Origin: Chromera velia
Taxonomy: Eukaryota; Sar; Chromeraceae
Assembly (NCBI GenBank): GCA_018398765.1
Contig: JAHBMJ010002132.1
Span: 1 to 22,259, forward strand
Direction: 5' to 3'
DNA length: 22,259 nucleotides
A program made the translations under genes and the position numbers. How positions within the stretch are numbered: position 1 is the first letter of the stretch; each line of letters starts with the position of its first letter. The notes beneath the pieces were generated by a model. It did no database searches, had not been told where the DNA came from, and saw only the letters and a program-made list of their open reading frames with translations. This document shows positions 1 to 8,358 of the stretch, in pieces.

Positions 1-661
1 GTTCGAGTGTCTCTCTTCGCCTACCTATCCAGTCACCCACCCATGCTCCCCATCCCCTCCACACCGACGCACCTGGCTGCTGCTGCTGCAGCCGCTCCTG
101 CCTGCTCTTTTTCTCCTTGTCTCTCTGAGACGTGGCAGGGAGGTAGTGTAGGTAAAGCGAGTGAGTGAGTTAGTGCAGAAGCGGCAGAGTACGGCCGAGG
201 ACTCAAATGTGCGCACGGATGAAAGACGACTGGGATGCTCCCACGCAGGGTCTAAGAAAATCCAGCAACAAAACCCACGTGAGATTTAGGCCAAAAGTGA
301 AAGAGGCTCTCGTTCGCAAACTCTATCGAAGAAGCTACGTAGGGGCAAAAGAGGCGCCAAAAAAATTACCAGAAGAGAAAGGAGACAATGAGAGAGAGAG
401 AGAGGGCCCAACCATTCCACTCGACGAACTGTCTCCTCCTCTGTCGGGGGGTTGCAGGTCCTCTCCAATCTGCAGTCAGGTGCTCAACCATGAAACCCCT
501 CAGTCAGTGAACAGGCGGTTAGTTGAGTCTTTCATGCGGAGGTGGACCGCACACTCTTTGCTGTTGTGGCACCACACTTCTGTGTTTTGATATATTTTGC
601 CTTTCGCCCTACTTCTCTGAGAGTCAGGCATTGCTCCTCCCAGCCTGACGAAGGCACATGC

Positions 662-715
<54 letters not shown>

Positions 716-944
716 GTGTGTGTCGGTGTGGTGTGTGTGCATCTGCCCGCGACTTTTTAGGTTGAAGGAGAGAAATTCAAAGAGAAAAGGGAAAGGGAGG
801 AACAAAGTTTTCTTGGATGCAGGAAACACGGAAGAGGGGGGGAGAAGACGATGCAGGAAACAACATACTGCCAGAAACCATCACCAGAGAGGAAAATAAT
901 CACCAGAATACCGAAGAAACTCATGGCTACGCAGCCAAACCCAC
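1..944. other. Gene-free stretch with simple repeats
   Basis: No reading frame here has recognisable domain content or a convincing pair of splice sites. The open frames on both strands translate to low-complexity sequence. A short GA run lies near 390-404 and a larger CT/GT block at 661-731. It could be intronic or downstream sequence of the minus-strand gene whose possible exons lie at 945-1046 and 2794-2997, but nothing in the sequence proves this. Confidence 0.5.
661..731. repeat. Compound (CT)n-(GT)n microsatellite
   Basis: A CT dinucleotide run passes directly into a GT run that later breaks up into CGTG and GGTG variants. Frames that cross it give only Ser-Leu, Val-Cys or Thr-His repeats and should not be taken as protein. 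Confidence 0.95.
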
Positions 945-1046
945 CTGAAGGATCTTCTTCGGCTCCGTCATGACCCTCTCGACTCCCTCGGCACTTCCTC
1001 TTACTGTGAGGACTAGAGACTTCTCATCGAGACTAACGCAGTCGAC
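945..1046 (-). CDS. Possible internal exon, unknown protein
   Basis: A 102-base open stretch (34 codons, phase 0 at both ends) lies on the minus strand. It sits between an acceptor ending ATACAG and a donor CAG|GTGGGT. The peptide runs from VDCVSLDEK to EPKKILQ and has ordinary amino-acid composition, unlike the low-complexity frames around it. It could belong to the same minus-strand gene as the coiled-coil exon at 2794-2997, which is also phase 0 at both ends and is exactly twice as long (204 bases). No domain is recognised. The splice sites are acceptable but not decisive, so this is tentative and could be chance. Confidence 0.25.
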
Positions 1047-2577
1047 CTGTATTTTCGCGGAGAGGGGAGGGGCGGCAGGGAAAGGCAACCAGGAAAGTCG
1101 ACACACAGCCACACACATAGTTTTTATCCATAGAAATTAAGCGGGGAGGAAGCCACAGGAAAAAACAGAAAGTCCATCAAGAAGATACGAAAAAAAAAAA
1201 CAAAAGATTACGAGGAAATGGGGAAGAAGAGATTCAAAAAACAACGACTTGAAAGACTTAGTCGGTACCAGCGAAAAACCTGAGAGCACACTACAATGAA
1301 AAAAAAGTGTCTGGGCGGACTCAGCCCCTCAGTCTTTCGCAGCCTCTTGATAGTGGTACCTTGGTGACCCAGCAGAAGAGCTCTCTGTGCTCCCTCGACC
1401 CGGAGCGTCTCACCGGTTTGAGAACCTGCTGTGCCCAGCAGCAGACCAATAGAGGCGGCGCGAAGGTGAACAGAGGGAGACAGACTGTATGGTTCGTTCT
1501 TTTCCGTGCTTTTCAGATGGAAAGAAGTTCACATCTGAGCTAATCCATCAATAGAAGGTAGACAAAAACGACTGTCTCTTCCTGCGTCTGGTCCAACACA
1601 AAGGAAAAACCTCTCAGTTTACCTTGAGGAAAGCAGGAAAGCAGTCCGGATACAAAACGCGTTGAAGCAGGAAGGTAAGGAGTGAGAAAAAGAGAGGCGG
1701 GGGGAGGCAAGAGGTATTGCCTCGTCCTTTTCTCGAATCGGGAAGGCTTGCTCTCTTCTCTCGCAGAAGCTTTCTTTCTTCTGTTCAGAACCCGCCATGA
1801 AGTACGTTTGACTTCAAGAATGAAAGAGTGGACTCAATTACCGACTGACTGGCTGGTTGCTTCTTCTGCGTCTCCCTCTTCATTCTGATCGCAGATCAGT
1901 CTATCGATCCCTGCAGAAAAAGAAGAATACAGCGAGCTGCAGTGAGAAAGACACCCTGCAGTGAGAAAGACACCTGATGAGAACGTCAGGGGATATGTAG
2001 AGGGGCTGGCTGACAGGCGGTCACGTCGCAGGGAAAGCGCAGAGTGCCAGATTCCACTATGAGAAAGAATCAAAACAACGCTACTCAGTCTTGACACACG
2101 ATTTCACAATCAATGACAACGATGCATGCTACTGGATGTTTTCCTCTGTATCACATCCATTGCTCAAAGGAAGAACCGACGAACAGTCTGATGCGTGAAT
2201 ATGCCGGGAGTGGGAAAACCTGCCTTCTCGAGCAGCTAGAGCTTCCACAACCTGAAGATACCTGCATGAAGCTGCATGGCCGTCCTTTTCCGCGTTTTGA
2301 TTTCTTAGTTTGCTACTTTCACTTTCTGCGTGCTCTCCCCTCTCTTTCTTTGTCTCGGTGAGGAGGTGGGATGAGCAGGTGCTAGTCTCAAGCACGCGCA
2401 CATTCCTGCTGTGCTGGTATTTCCTGGCAGGAACAATTCATTTGTAGACACGAAACCTCAAACAAGGATCACTTAATTCACTCATCCGAGGGAAAAGCAA
2501 AACTCCGCCGGGTAGCCTGGGCGGGTCATCAGGCGTGTCGCTGGGCATGTTGTACGCCACGGGTCGATGCGCCCATG

Positions 2578-2580
<3 letters not shown>
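1047..2580. other. Gene-free or intronic stretch
   Basis: No recognisable coding sequence. A perfect 19-bp tandem duplication lies at 1937-1974. If the flanking minus-strand exon calls are right, this would be intron of that gene. A weak exon-like segment at 1842-1910 is discussed among the rejected items. Confidence 0.45.
1937..1974. repeat. Perfect 19-bp tandem duplication
   Basis: The 19-base unit beginning CTGCAGTGAGAAAG occurs twice back to back with no mismatch, at 1937-1955 and 1956-1974. The lack of divergence suggests a recent slippage or duplication event. No function is apparent. Confidence 0.9.
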
Positions 2581-2615
<35 letters not shown>

Positions 2616-2623
2616 GGGTTGGG

Positions 2624-2665
<42 letters not shown>

Positions 2666-2715
2666 TCTGTCTGTCTGTCTGTCTGTCTGTCTGTCCCTGT
2701 CTGTCTCTGTCTCTA
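2581..2715. repeat. Compound (CA)n, (CT)n, (TGTC)n microsatellite
   Basis: Three simple repeats follow one another. CA runs from 2581 to about 2614, CT from about 2627 to 2662, and a CTGT tetranucleotide follows to about 2695 with degenerate copies to 2715. Frames that read through it are low-complexity artefacts. Confidence 0.95.
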
Positions 2716-2764
2716 GAGGCCAAATTGAAGACTTGAAAAATCCTGAGGGCGAAGCGCTTGCTCG

Positions 2765-2793
2765 CTCACTCACTCACTCACTCACTCACTCAC
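2765..2793. repeat. (CACT)n microsatellite carrying a splice donor
   Basis: About seven copies of CACT end exactly at the edge of the coiled-coil exon. Read on the minus strand this is (GTGA)n, so the predicted 5' splice site CAG|GTGAGT is the first copy of the microsatellite and further GTGAGT hexamers follow every four bases. Confidence 0.9.
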
Positions 2794-2997
2794 CTGTCTG
2801 ACGAGGGCCCTCGCCTCCTCTGCGTCCATCAGTGCCTCTGCCCTCTTAGCGTCCTCGTTTTGGAGCGCCGTGGTGGCGATTGAGAGAGAGTCAACGAGAG
2901 CCTGCACCTGCAGCTGCTTCACCTGGTCCACCTCTCTCCGTGAAGCCTCGCATTCCTCTTGCTTCTGCTCTTTCACCCTGTCCACGTTCGAGCGAAG
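2794..2997 (-). CDS. Internal exon of a coiled-coil protein
   Basis: A 204-base segment on the minus strand encodes 68 residues and is phase 0 at both ends. Its acceptor is pyrimidine-rich and ends TTGCAG; its donor is CAG|GTGAGT, a strong match to the consensus. The peptide starts LRSNVDRVKEQ and ends ARALVRQ. It is rich in Glu, Lys, Gln, Ala and Arg with no proline or glycine, which predicts a continuous alpha helix or coiled coil. Such segments occur in many cytoskeletal, flagellar and scaffold proteins, so the family cannot be named. The remaining exons were not found with confidence. A large GAAA/TTTC repeat lies in the presumed upstream intron. Codon-level composition differs sharply from the surrounding simple repeats, supporting real coding sequence. 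Confidence 0.55.
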
Positions 2998-3039
2998 CTG
3001 CAACGAAGAGTGGAAGGAAAAAGCAATGAAGAAAGTGGT

Positions 3040-3123
3040 TAAGTAAGTAAGTAAGTAAATAAGTAAGAAAGAAAGAAAGACAGAAAGAAAGAAAGGAAGA
3101 AAGAAAGAAAGAAAGAATTTTCA

Positions 3124-3154
<31 letters not shown>

Positions 3155-3206
3155 GAAGAAAGAAAGAAAGAAGAAACAAGAAAGAAAGAAAGAAAGAAAG
3201 AAAGAC

Positions 3207-3257
<51 letters not shown>

Positions 3258-3261
3258 AAAA

Positions 3262-3293
<32 letters not shown>

Positions 3294-3294
3294 G
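3040..3294. repeat. Long imperfect (GTAA)n-(GAAA)n microsatellite
   Basis: About 255 bases are dominated by GAAA units. GTAA units precede them at 3040-3065, and a few interruptions occur, including one near 3115-3125. The array lies 43 bases upstream (in minus-strand sense) of the coiled-coil exon and gives a TTTC-rich strand in the presumed intron. Frames reading it give Phe-Leu-Ser repeats and are not genes. Confidence 0.95.
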
Positions 3295-4346
3295 CTAGAT
3301 CGACTGACGTCCAGAGACTCCCATGCGAGTCTGTCGCCTCCTCCCCCTCCAATTTCTCCTACCCAGGTAGGGCGTGACGTCTTCATTCCCATCATGGAGA
3401 CCAGTCCAGTGGCACTCAAAGAAGCCGTCGGTCCAATCTACAGGTCCCCCTCTTGCACGACGAAGAGAAAGCAACATCCAGGACACATAAAAACAACATT
3501 CGGCGAATTCACGGGACCCAACGCGAAAGAGTTGCGTTGACTCCTCAAGAAGATTCCTTCCTGTCCAGTCGAAATCCCACTTCGAAGTCACGAAACTGTG
3601 CATGGTACAAGATTGGAAGAGCAACGAGTGCCTGGCAGGATTGAGAGACCAACTTGTGACAATTTGGACGCTGCCTCCCTGGCGAACTCTATTGGCGTGA
3701 GAGAGCACCCACGCGGCAGTGGATGTTGTCAATCAACAGACTTACAACAACACAGGCTCGAGACAGCACGTCCTCGCGCAAAGGATAAACGGTAGAATGC
3801 ACAGATGCTGTTGGGATGGTGTCCAGCATTCAGTGAAGCTGTGTCGCGATGCTTTCGATCGCAGAACATTCTCAGAAGAACACTGAACATCAGTGGGACT
3901 CTGCTGATTTCTGCTTCATTGCACAAACAACACCAAACAACACATGTAATAATGTCAGACGCACTCCGTGCGAATGGCCCGGAAAGCGAAATTTACTTTT
4001 GACTCTTAAGTATACGCATATGCTCGAGTGCCGCCTCCGCGATATTTCCGGGGCACCATACCGCGTGACAGTGCGTGCGTCAGTTCTTTAATCCGATGAT
4101 TCACAACATGATTCACAACATTTCACAACATCTGACAGATGTCAGCACAGCAACCGATGGTGTATACTCTTGGTCTGTTGGACATTGCACAACTCGTCAA
4201 AGACCCAGTGTAGCTGAACTCGTCACACTTCGATGATTCAATCTATTTAATACTGATCCAATCGAGACTGCGATTCTGGGAGGACCGCACTGTCGGTGCA
4301 GGGACACATTTCCAGTTGAACCTTCCCGCACCCCCACTTTTGCGTT
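3295..4346. other. Gene-free stretch upstream of the DUF3179 gene
   Basis: The open frames here show no recognisable domain and no good splice boundaries. The stretch should contain the promoter and 5' UTR of the gene starting at 4347. A 12-bp tandem repeat lies at 4098-4131. Confidence 0.45.
4098..4131. repeat. 12-bp tandem repeat upstream of the DUF3179 gene
   Basis: The unit GATTCACAACAT occurs at 4098-4109 and 4110-4121. A third copy shortened to TTCACAACAT follows at 4122-4131. It lies about 220 bases before the start codon at 4347, so it could fall in the promoter or 5' UTR. No known regulatory site is recognised. Confidence 0.8.
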
Positions 4347-5678
4347 ATGGCAACAAGGATTAGTCACAAGGTGATCAACAGAGTCTTGTTCGGTGTGACT
4401 GGAGTGACGGCGGCGGGGGCGTCGGCTTGGCTCTTCCGCGACCTCGCTGACCTGTCGCAGTGGGTAGTCAAGACGGACCGGAGCGAGGTTTTCTCCACAT
4501 TCCATCACAGACACGAAATCGCTGCGACATGGCTTGCCTCTTCAGCTGCCAACACAGCGGTCTTCTTCCGCACTCGGTGTGTGTCCCTTCCTGTCTGGGC
4601 TGTGCTTAACCTTGGCTCTTTTGCAATGTTCTTCTCTGGGTATGTAAACCCTGAAATTATGATGCGGCCCCGGAACAAAAATGCCGTCTACGTCCCTGCT
4701 GAACAAGCCCTGGAACTCCTTGACAAAGAGGAGACGGTCATCGTGACCCAAGTCGGGGACGCCCAGCCGCGTGCGTTTCCCGACAGTCAGGTCCTTAGAC
4801 CCCACGCAGTTCGTGCCGGAGCGACCGCGTCTGGGGTGCCCGTGACGATGACATACTGTGGGTTGACTAACCTCGGCATCGCATACGAGACGCCGAACCA
4901 CGAGGACGGCAGCCAGCTCGAGCTTGTGCCCTTGACCCAGCTTGAGAACAACCTTGTGTTGATGGACAAGAGCTCTGGGCACGTGGGCCAGCAGATCAAC
5001 GGCATTGACGAGGACTGTCTGAGGAAGAAGCTCGGCACCTCGTCCTACAGAGAGACGGCACGAAGGATGACGGATGAGGATCTCGCGGCCTTATCCCACA
5101 CGGCCTTGAAGGAAGTTCCGACATGGAGAATGAGCCTCGGGGCGTTTGCAAACACGTATCCGGGGGGGGAGGTCTTTATCAATGACTACAAAATGTTTAA
5201 GAGCATTCTCAAGGCCCCGGTGAGATCCCTGTATGACAGTATCATCGACTTTATTTTTGAAACTGCAATCAGATTTCAGTCCTCGAATCCTCAGCCGGTC
5301 TTTCCCACGATTGAAAACCCCGACACCCGGCTCCCTCCCAAAGAGAAGGTCTGGGCATTCAACGTGGGGGATGACTATGTGGCGGTGACAGAGGATTTTG
5401 TGCGTCGTGGGACGGACGGCGTTCGTTATTTGACGGTGGGGGGGGTGCGTGTGGTTGCATCCTGGGATGGTGATGCGGAGTCTTTGGGTGTGTGGAAGCT
5501 GCCGCCTGGTTGGACGCGTGTGTGTGGTCCTGTGGATGTGCACGGTCGCATTGCAGGCCAGAGAGAGACGGACGAAGGGGGTCTATCACTCGAACGTGTG
5601 GAGACAGTCAAGGCAGGAGCCTACTGGGTTGTGTGGTCGAATTTTTTCCCACAGACCAGAGTGAACCCTCTGCAGTGA
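4347..5678 (+). CDS. DUF3179 domain protein, membrane-anchored
   Basis: An intact, intronless frame of 443 residues. Two hydrophobic segments near the N-terminus (about residues 13-30 and 79-100) suggest membrane anchoring; the first could instead be an uncleaved signal. The rest matches the DUF3179 pattern. Around residues 133-180 there is a GDAQPRAFP segment followed by VPVTMTYCGLTNLGIAY, equivalent to the family's AYP...PV.VTYCPLC...AF region. A TW...F..TYPGGEV segment lies near 259-276, DTRLPPKEKV at 326-335, and AYWVVWSNFFPQTRVN at 425-440 near the C-terminus. The second cysteine of the usual CPLC motif is absent. The family is common in prokaryotes and its biochemical role is not established. 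The first ATG is used because it precedes the first membrane segment. Its neighbours do not suggest a pathway. Two G8 or near-G8 runs lie within the frame (about 5162 and 5440). Confidence 0.85.
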   Translation: MATRISHKVINRVLFGVTGVTAAGASAWLFRDLADLSQWVVKTDRSEVFSTFHHRHEIAATWLASSAANTAVFFRTRCVSLPVWAVLNLGSFAMFFSGYVNPEIMMRPRNKNAVYVPAEQALELLDKEETVIVTQVGDAQPRAFPDSQVLRPHAVRAGATASGVPVTMTYCGLTNLGIAYETPNHEDGSQLELVPLTQLENNLVLMDKSSGHVGQQINGIDEDCLRKKLGTSSYRETARRMTDEDLAALSHTALKEVPTWRMSLGAFANTYPGGEVFINDYKMFKSILKAPVRSLYDSIIDFIFETAIRFQSSNPQPVFPTIENPDTRLPPKEKVWAFNVGDDYVAVTEDFVRRGTDGVRYLTVGGVRVVASWDGDAESLGVWKLPPGWTRVCGPVDVHGRIAGQRETDEGGLSLERVETVKAGAYWVVWSNFFPQTRVNPLQ

Positions 5679-5775
5679 GCTGAGCTGGGGGGCAGCGCAT
5701 GCTGGAAGTGATCGAGCAGCGCACTCGTGCATGTCTGTTCGTGCGCGTTTCACAGTGAGTCTCTCTATCTATCTA

Positions 5776-5806
<31 letters not shown>

Positions 5807-7407
5807 ATGTGTGTGTGTGTGCGCGTGCATTTGATCGAGGAGAGGCGAGGGTGCACGTCGTATTCAATTTGGAGAAGAGATACACAGGGGGTGGTCTCTC
5901 TCTCATTCCCTTTATTCCCTTTCTTGTGTGACACGGTCCGCGGTCGAGAGCCTGTCAACAGTCTTTCACTGTTGGACCTGAAGAGAGTATGTGGGGTGTT
6001 GATTCCAATCGTATTTTCCTGTTTTAATTTAGTGATCCGAGGGAAAAAAAGGAGCAAGGGTCTTCTTAGGAAGACTGAATTTATTTTTTTCCTCTAGTTG
6101 CCGGTATGTGTGCCTTTCTGTGCACGTCGTGGTGTGGCTGCTTGTCTGTCTGCGTGTCTGTAAGTCAACAAGTGAACGACCGCAAAGAAAAGCCACAAAA
6201 ACGACTCCCTTTGCCTTCCTACATGTACATTCCCCCGATCAAATCACTATCGTTTCGCCATGCTCCTTCTCGGGGGAAGAGTTAGAAAGGGGTGGGGATA
6301 CACAGTCGAAGTGCGTTCTCTCCCCCGTTTTCTGCTCTGCAGCAGTACTTCTTTTTCTTTTCTTTTACGGGAATGTGTGGGGGGTGGGGTGAAGCATGGT
6401 AGCACCTGTGAACAACATTGTCTACACTGCCCTGCTGTTGAAGGAAAACGATCGATCGATGATGTAGTTCGTCGTCTTTCCGTTTGTGTACGTACAGAGC
6501 GGTACCGATCGAGACTTCAATCGCTCTCCGTGAGAGTGAAGGAGAGATCAGGAATCAGCGAGAGAGTGTTGCGGGCGCGATGGGTGGCGGCAGCCGGAGC
6601 AAAAAAAAGAAACGAGGAAGAAGAAGCATATGTCAGGGAGCTTGTGTCTTTTGTCCTTGACCGCGAACCCTTCTGTTTTGTTTGGTTGTCCAGCCTTGGC
6701 TCTGGTCCCGGTGTCAGTGTCAATGTGACGGTCACCGTGTCACAGAGGATGTGGTGTTCATTAGTGTTCATATTTATGTAGAGCTGTATATTTTTGCAGT
6801 CAGCTCTCTTTGTGAATTTCTGCATACATAGGTCGCCATTCCTTTCCGGCCTTAGAAACTCTAGCTAGGATTAGCTAGGCTAGTTAAACCACATTTAAGT
6901 AAGTACTAATTACATGACTCTGAACAACACTTGAGCACTCTAAAAAACCAATATAGAAAATATTGGAAGACTTGTGCAGCAAAGTTGTGCTACTGTTTAT
7001 GCTAAGTATTTATATTGAAAATAGTCTAGAAAATAATATTTCAACATATATGTTCTAGCATATTTTAGCTATGTTAGCCACCGTAAATTCAATTTTTTAA
7101 AAAATTTATGAAAAGAAGGACTCCGGGAAGGACTAAAGTTTAGAATACAAAGGAAAGCCTCACTAAGTAAGCTAACTAAAGCTAACTGTTCCGAATGCGG
7201 CTTCAATAATCTTCAATACGTAAAAATGCAATTAAAAAATTGTTATGATTGAAGAGAAGGATACTAAGAGAGAGAGAGAGAGAGAGAGACAGAGAAAACA
7301 GAGATGCTCATGAAAGAACGTTAAAGTGGAGTACGTAAGACAAGAGGAAAAACTTCCAAAAAAGTAAGAGGACGTACATGCTATGAACATTCGAACACCC
7401 ACATCTA
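5679..7407. other. Gene-free stretch, GC-mixed then AT-rich
   Basis: Downstream of the DUF3179 stop codon the sequence holds CT/GT microsatellite DNA and frames with no recognisable content. From about 6830 it becomes strongly AT-rich and rich in CTAG/TTAGC words. A small hairpin lies at 6948-6966 (CCAATAT paired with ATATTGG). The AT-rich part looks like old transposon or intergenic debris. A GA run lies at about 7267-7289. Confidence 0.45.
5758..5825. repeat. (CTAT)n/(CT)n/(GT)n microsatellite
   Basis: A short CTAT run is followed by a CT run and then a GT run, about 80 bases after the stop codon of the DUF3179 gene and so possibly within its 3' UTR. Confidence 0.95.
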
Positions 7408-7661
7408 CTAGGCATCGGCTAAAAAAAAAAAAGATCACCCAAAACCCTTTACTTTTTTTTTTTCTTTTTTAGTGAAGCAACTGTTGTTCCGCCATACCAC
7501 AGTTCTGGTGTTGCACCTAGTGTTGCACAAGTGTTGTTCATGTGTTACACAACTGTTGTTAAGTGTTACTTAGGGTAAAAAAATAAAAAAGAAAGAAAGA
7601 AAAAAAAATCTCCTCTGATCGCTTACTTTTTTTCTTTTTTTTTTCTTTAGCCGACGCCTAG
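7408..7661. mobile_element. hAT-like miniature inverted-repeat element (MITE)
   Basis: The ends are inverted copies of a 16-base sequence, CTAGGCATCGGCTAAA at 7408-7423 and its complement with one mismatch at 7646-7661. The 8-base sequence CACATCTA occurs directly outside both ends, at 7400-7407 and 7662-7669, as expected for a target-site duplication. An 8-bp duplication and short terminal repeats are typical of the hAT superfamily. The 254-bp element has no coding capacity, so it would depend on a transposase encoded elsewhere. Inside are A and T tracts that could pair with each other. Between them lies a degenerate series of GTGTTGCAC/GTGTTGTTC/GTGTTACAC words at about 7510-7575. The perfect duplication suggests a fairly recent insertion. 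Confidence 0.7.
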
Positions 7662-8283
7662 CACATCTAGACCCACATTCAAAAGTTCGCTATGCGTAGT
7701 TACTAGTTGTGCGAGTGCAAACGATCTCAGCGAATGAAGGAATAATCACTCGATGAAGAAACAATTGAACCCATTAAAAAAAAATAATTAAAGCTAGAAA
7801 TAAACTAAACTAGTTTGAAAGGTCTTCTCCAAAGACAAAGATAATGATGATCCACACGCAGCACACCCGCTTTCTACAATTAAAAATGTTTTCCCCAGAA
7901 AAATCTCAGGGCCTCTCGGCTATGCCCACGTATCGATAAATGAATGACGAATTCAGTTTCAAGCACCAATGCGGAGATAAACGAATCGCCGGCGTGAGTA
8001 GGAGGGCGTAACAAAACATCAGAAATGAAGAAAGAGAAACGTAACTCAAAATACACAATAGAGTACCGGGAGTGCCCACCAAATCACAACACCGCCCTTC
8101 AAACAAAGAGGGAGAATTCATTGTCCATGCAACCCCCCAATCCAACCAACGGAGGTCCGTCCACTCAGACAAAAAGGAAGAAACAGACCCCCGAGTTACC
8201 AACGAGCAATGACTCGAAGAAACACACGCATACGAAAAAGGAGTGGTGAAGATACTAAACCAATGAACTCGCAATCGAGCACC
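7662..8283. other. Gene-free stretch downstream of the beta-galactosidase
   Basis: AT-rich at first, then mixed sequence. No coding region is supported. The right end should include the 3' UTR of the minus-strand beta-galactosidase gene. Confidence 0.45.
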
Positions 8284-8289
8284 TTTATT
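8284..8289 (-). terminator. Candidate poly(A) signal of the beta-galactosidase gene
   Basis: TTTATT on the plus strand reads AATAAA on the minus strand, about 70 bases past the TAG stop codon at 8359-8361. Position and motif fit a polyadenylation signal. Whether this organism uses AATAAA is not known from the window. Confidence 0.4.
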
Positions 8290-8358
8290 GCTAAGCCAAT
8301 TATTCTTTCAATGAATGACGCATCTTCTTCTTTTTTTTCGTTTGCTTTCACTCTCTCT

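Noticed and set aside
1842-1910. Minus-strand segment after a very good acceptor (CTTTTTCTGCAG) encoding an acidic peptide (RLICDQNEEGDAEEA)
   Set aside because: The donor GTAATT is mediocre and the phase (split codon) does not fit the phase-0 exons at 945-1046 and 2794-2997. The peptide is too short to recognise.
3040-3294. Tandem array as a CRISPR or satellite
   Set aside because: Units of four bases without spacers make this a plain microsatellite.
2891-3419. Long Phe-Leu-Ser-rich open frames on the minus strand
   Set aside because: They are translations of the GAAA/TTTC microsatellite.
3295-3732. 145-codon minus-strand open frame
   Set aside because: No domain, odd composition, no splice boundaries that join to the coiled-coil exon, and it runs into the microsatellite.
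6260-6781. 173-codon plus-strand open frame downstream of the DUF3179 gene
   Set aside because: The translation looks random, with no recognisable motif. It is probably a chance open frame in intergenic sequence.
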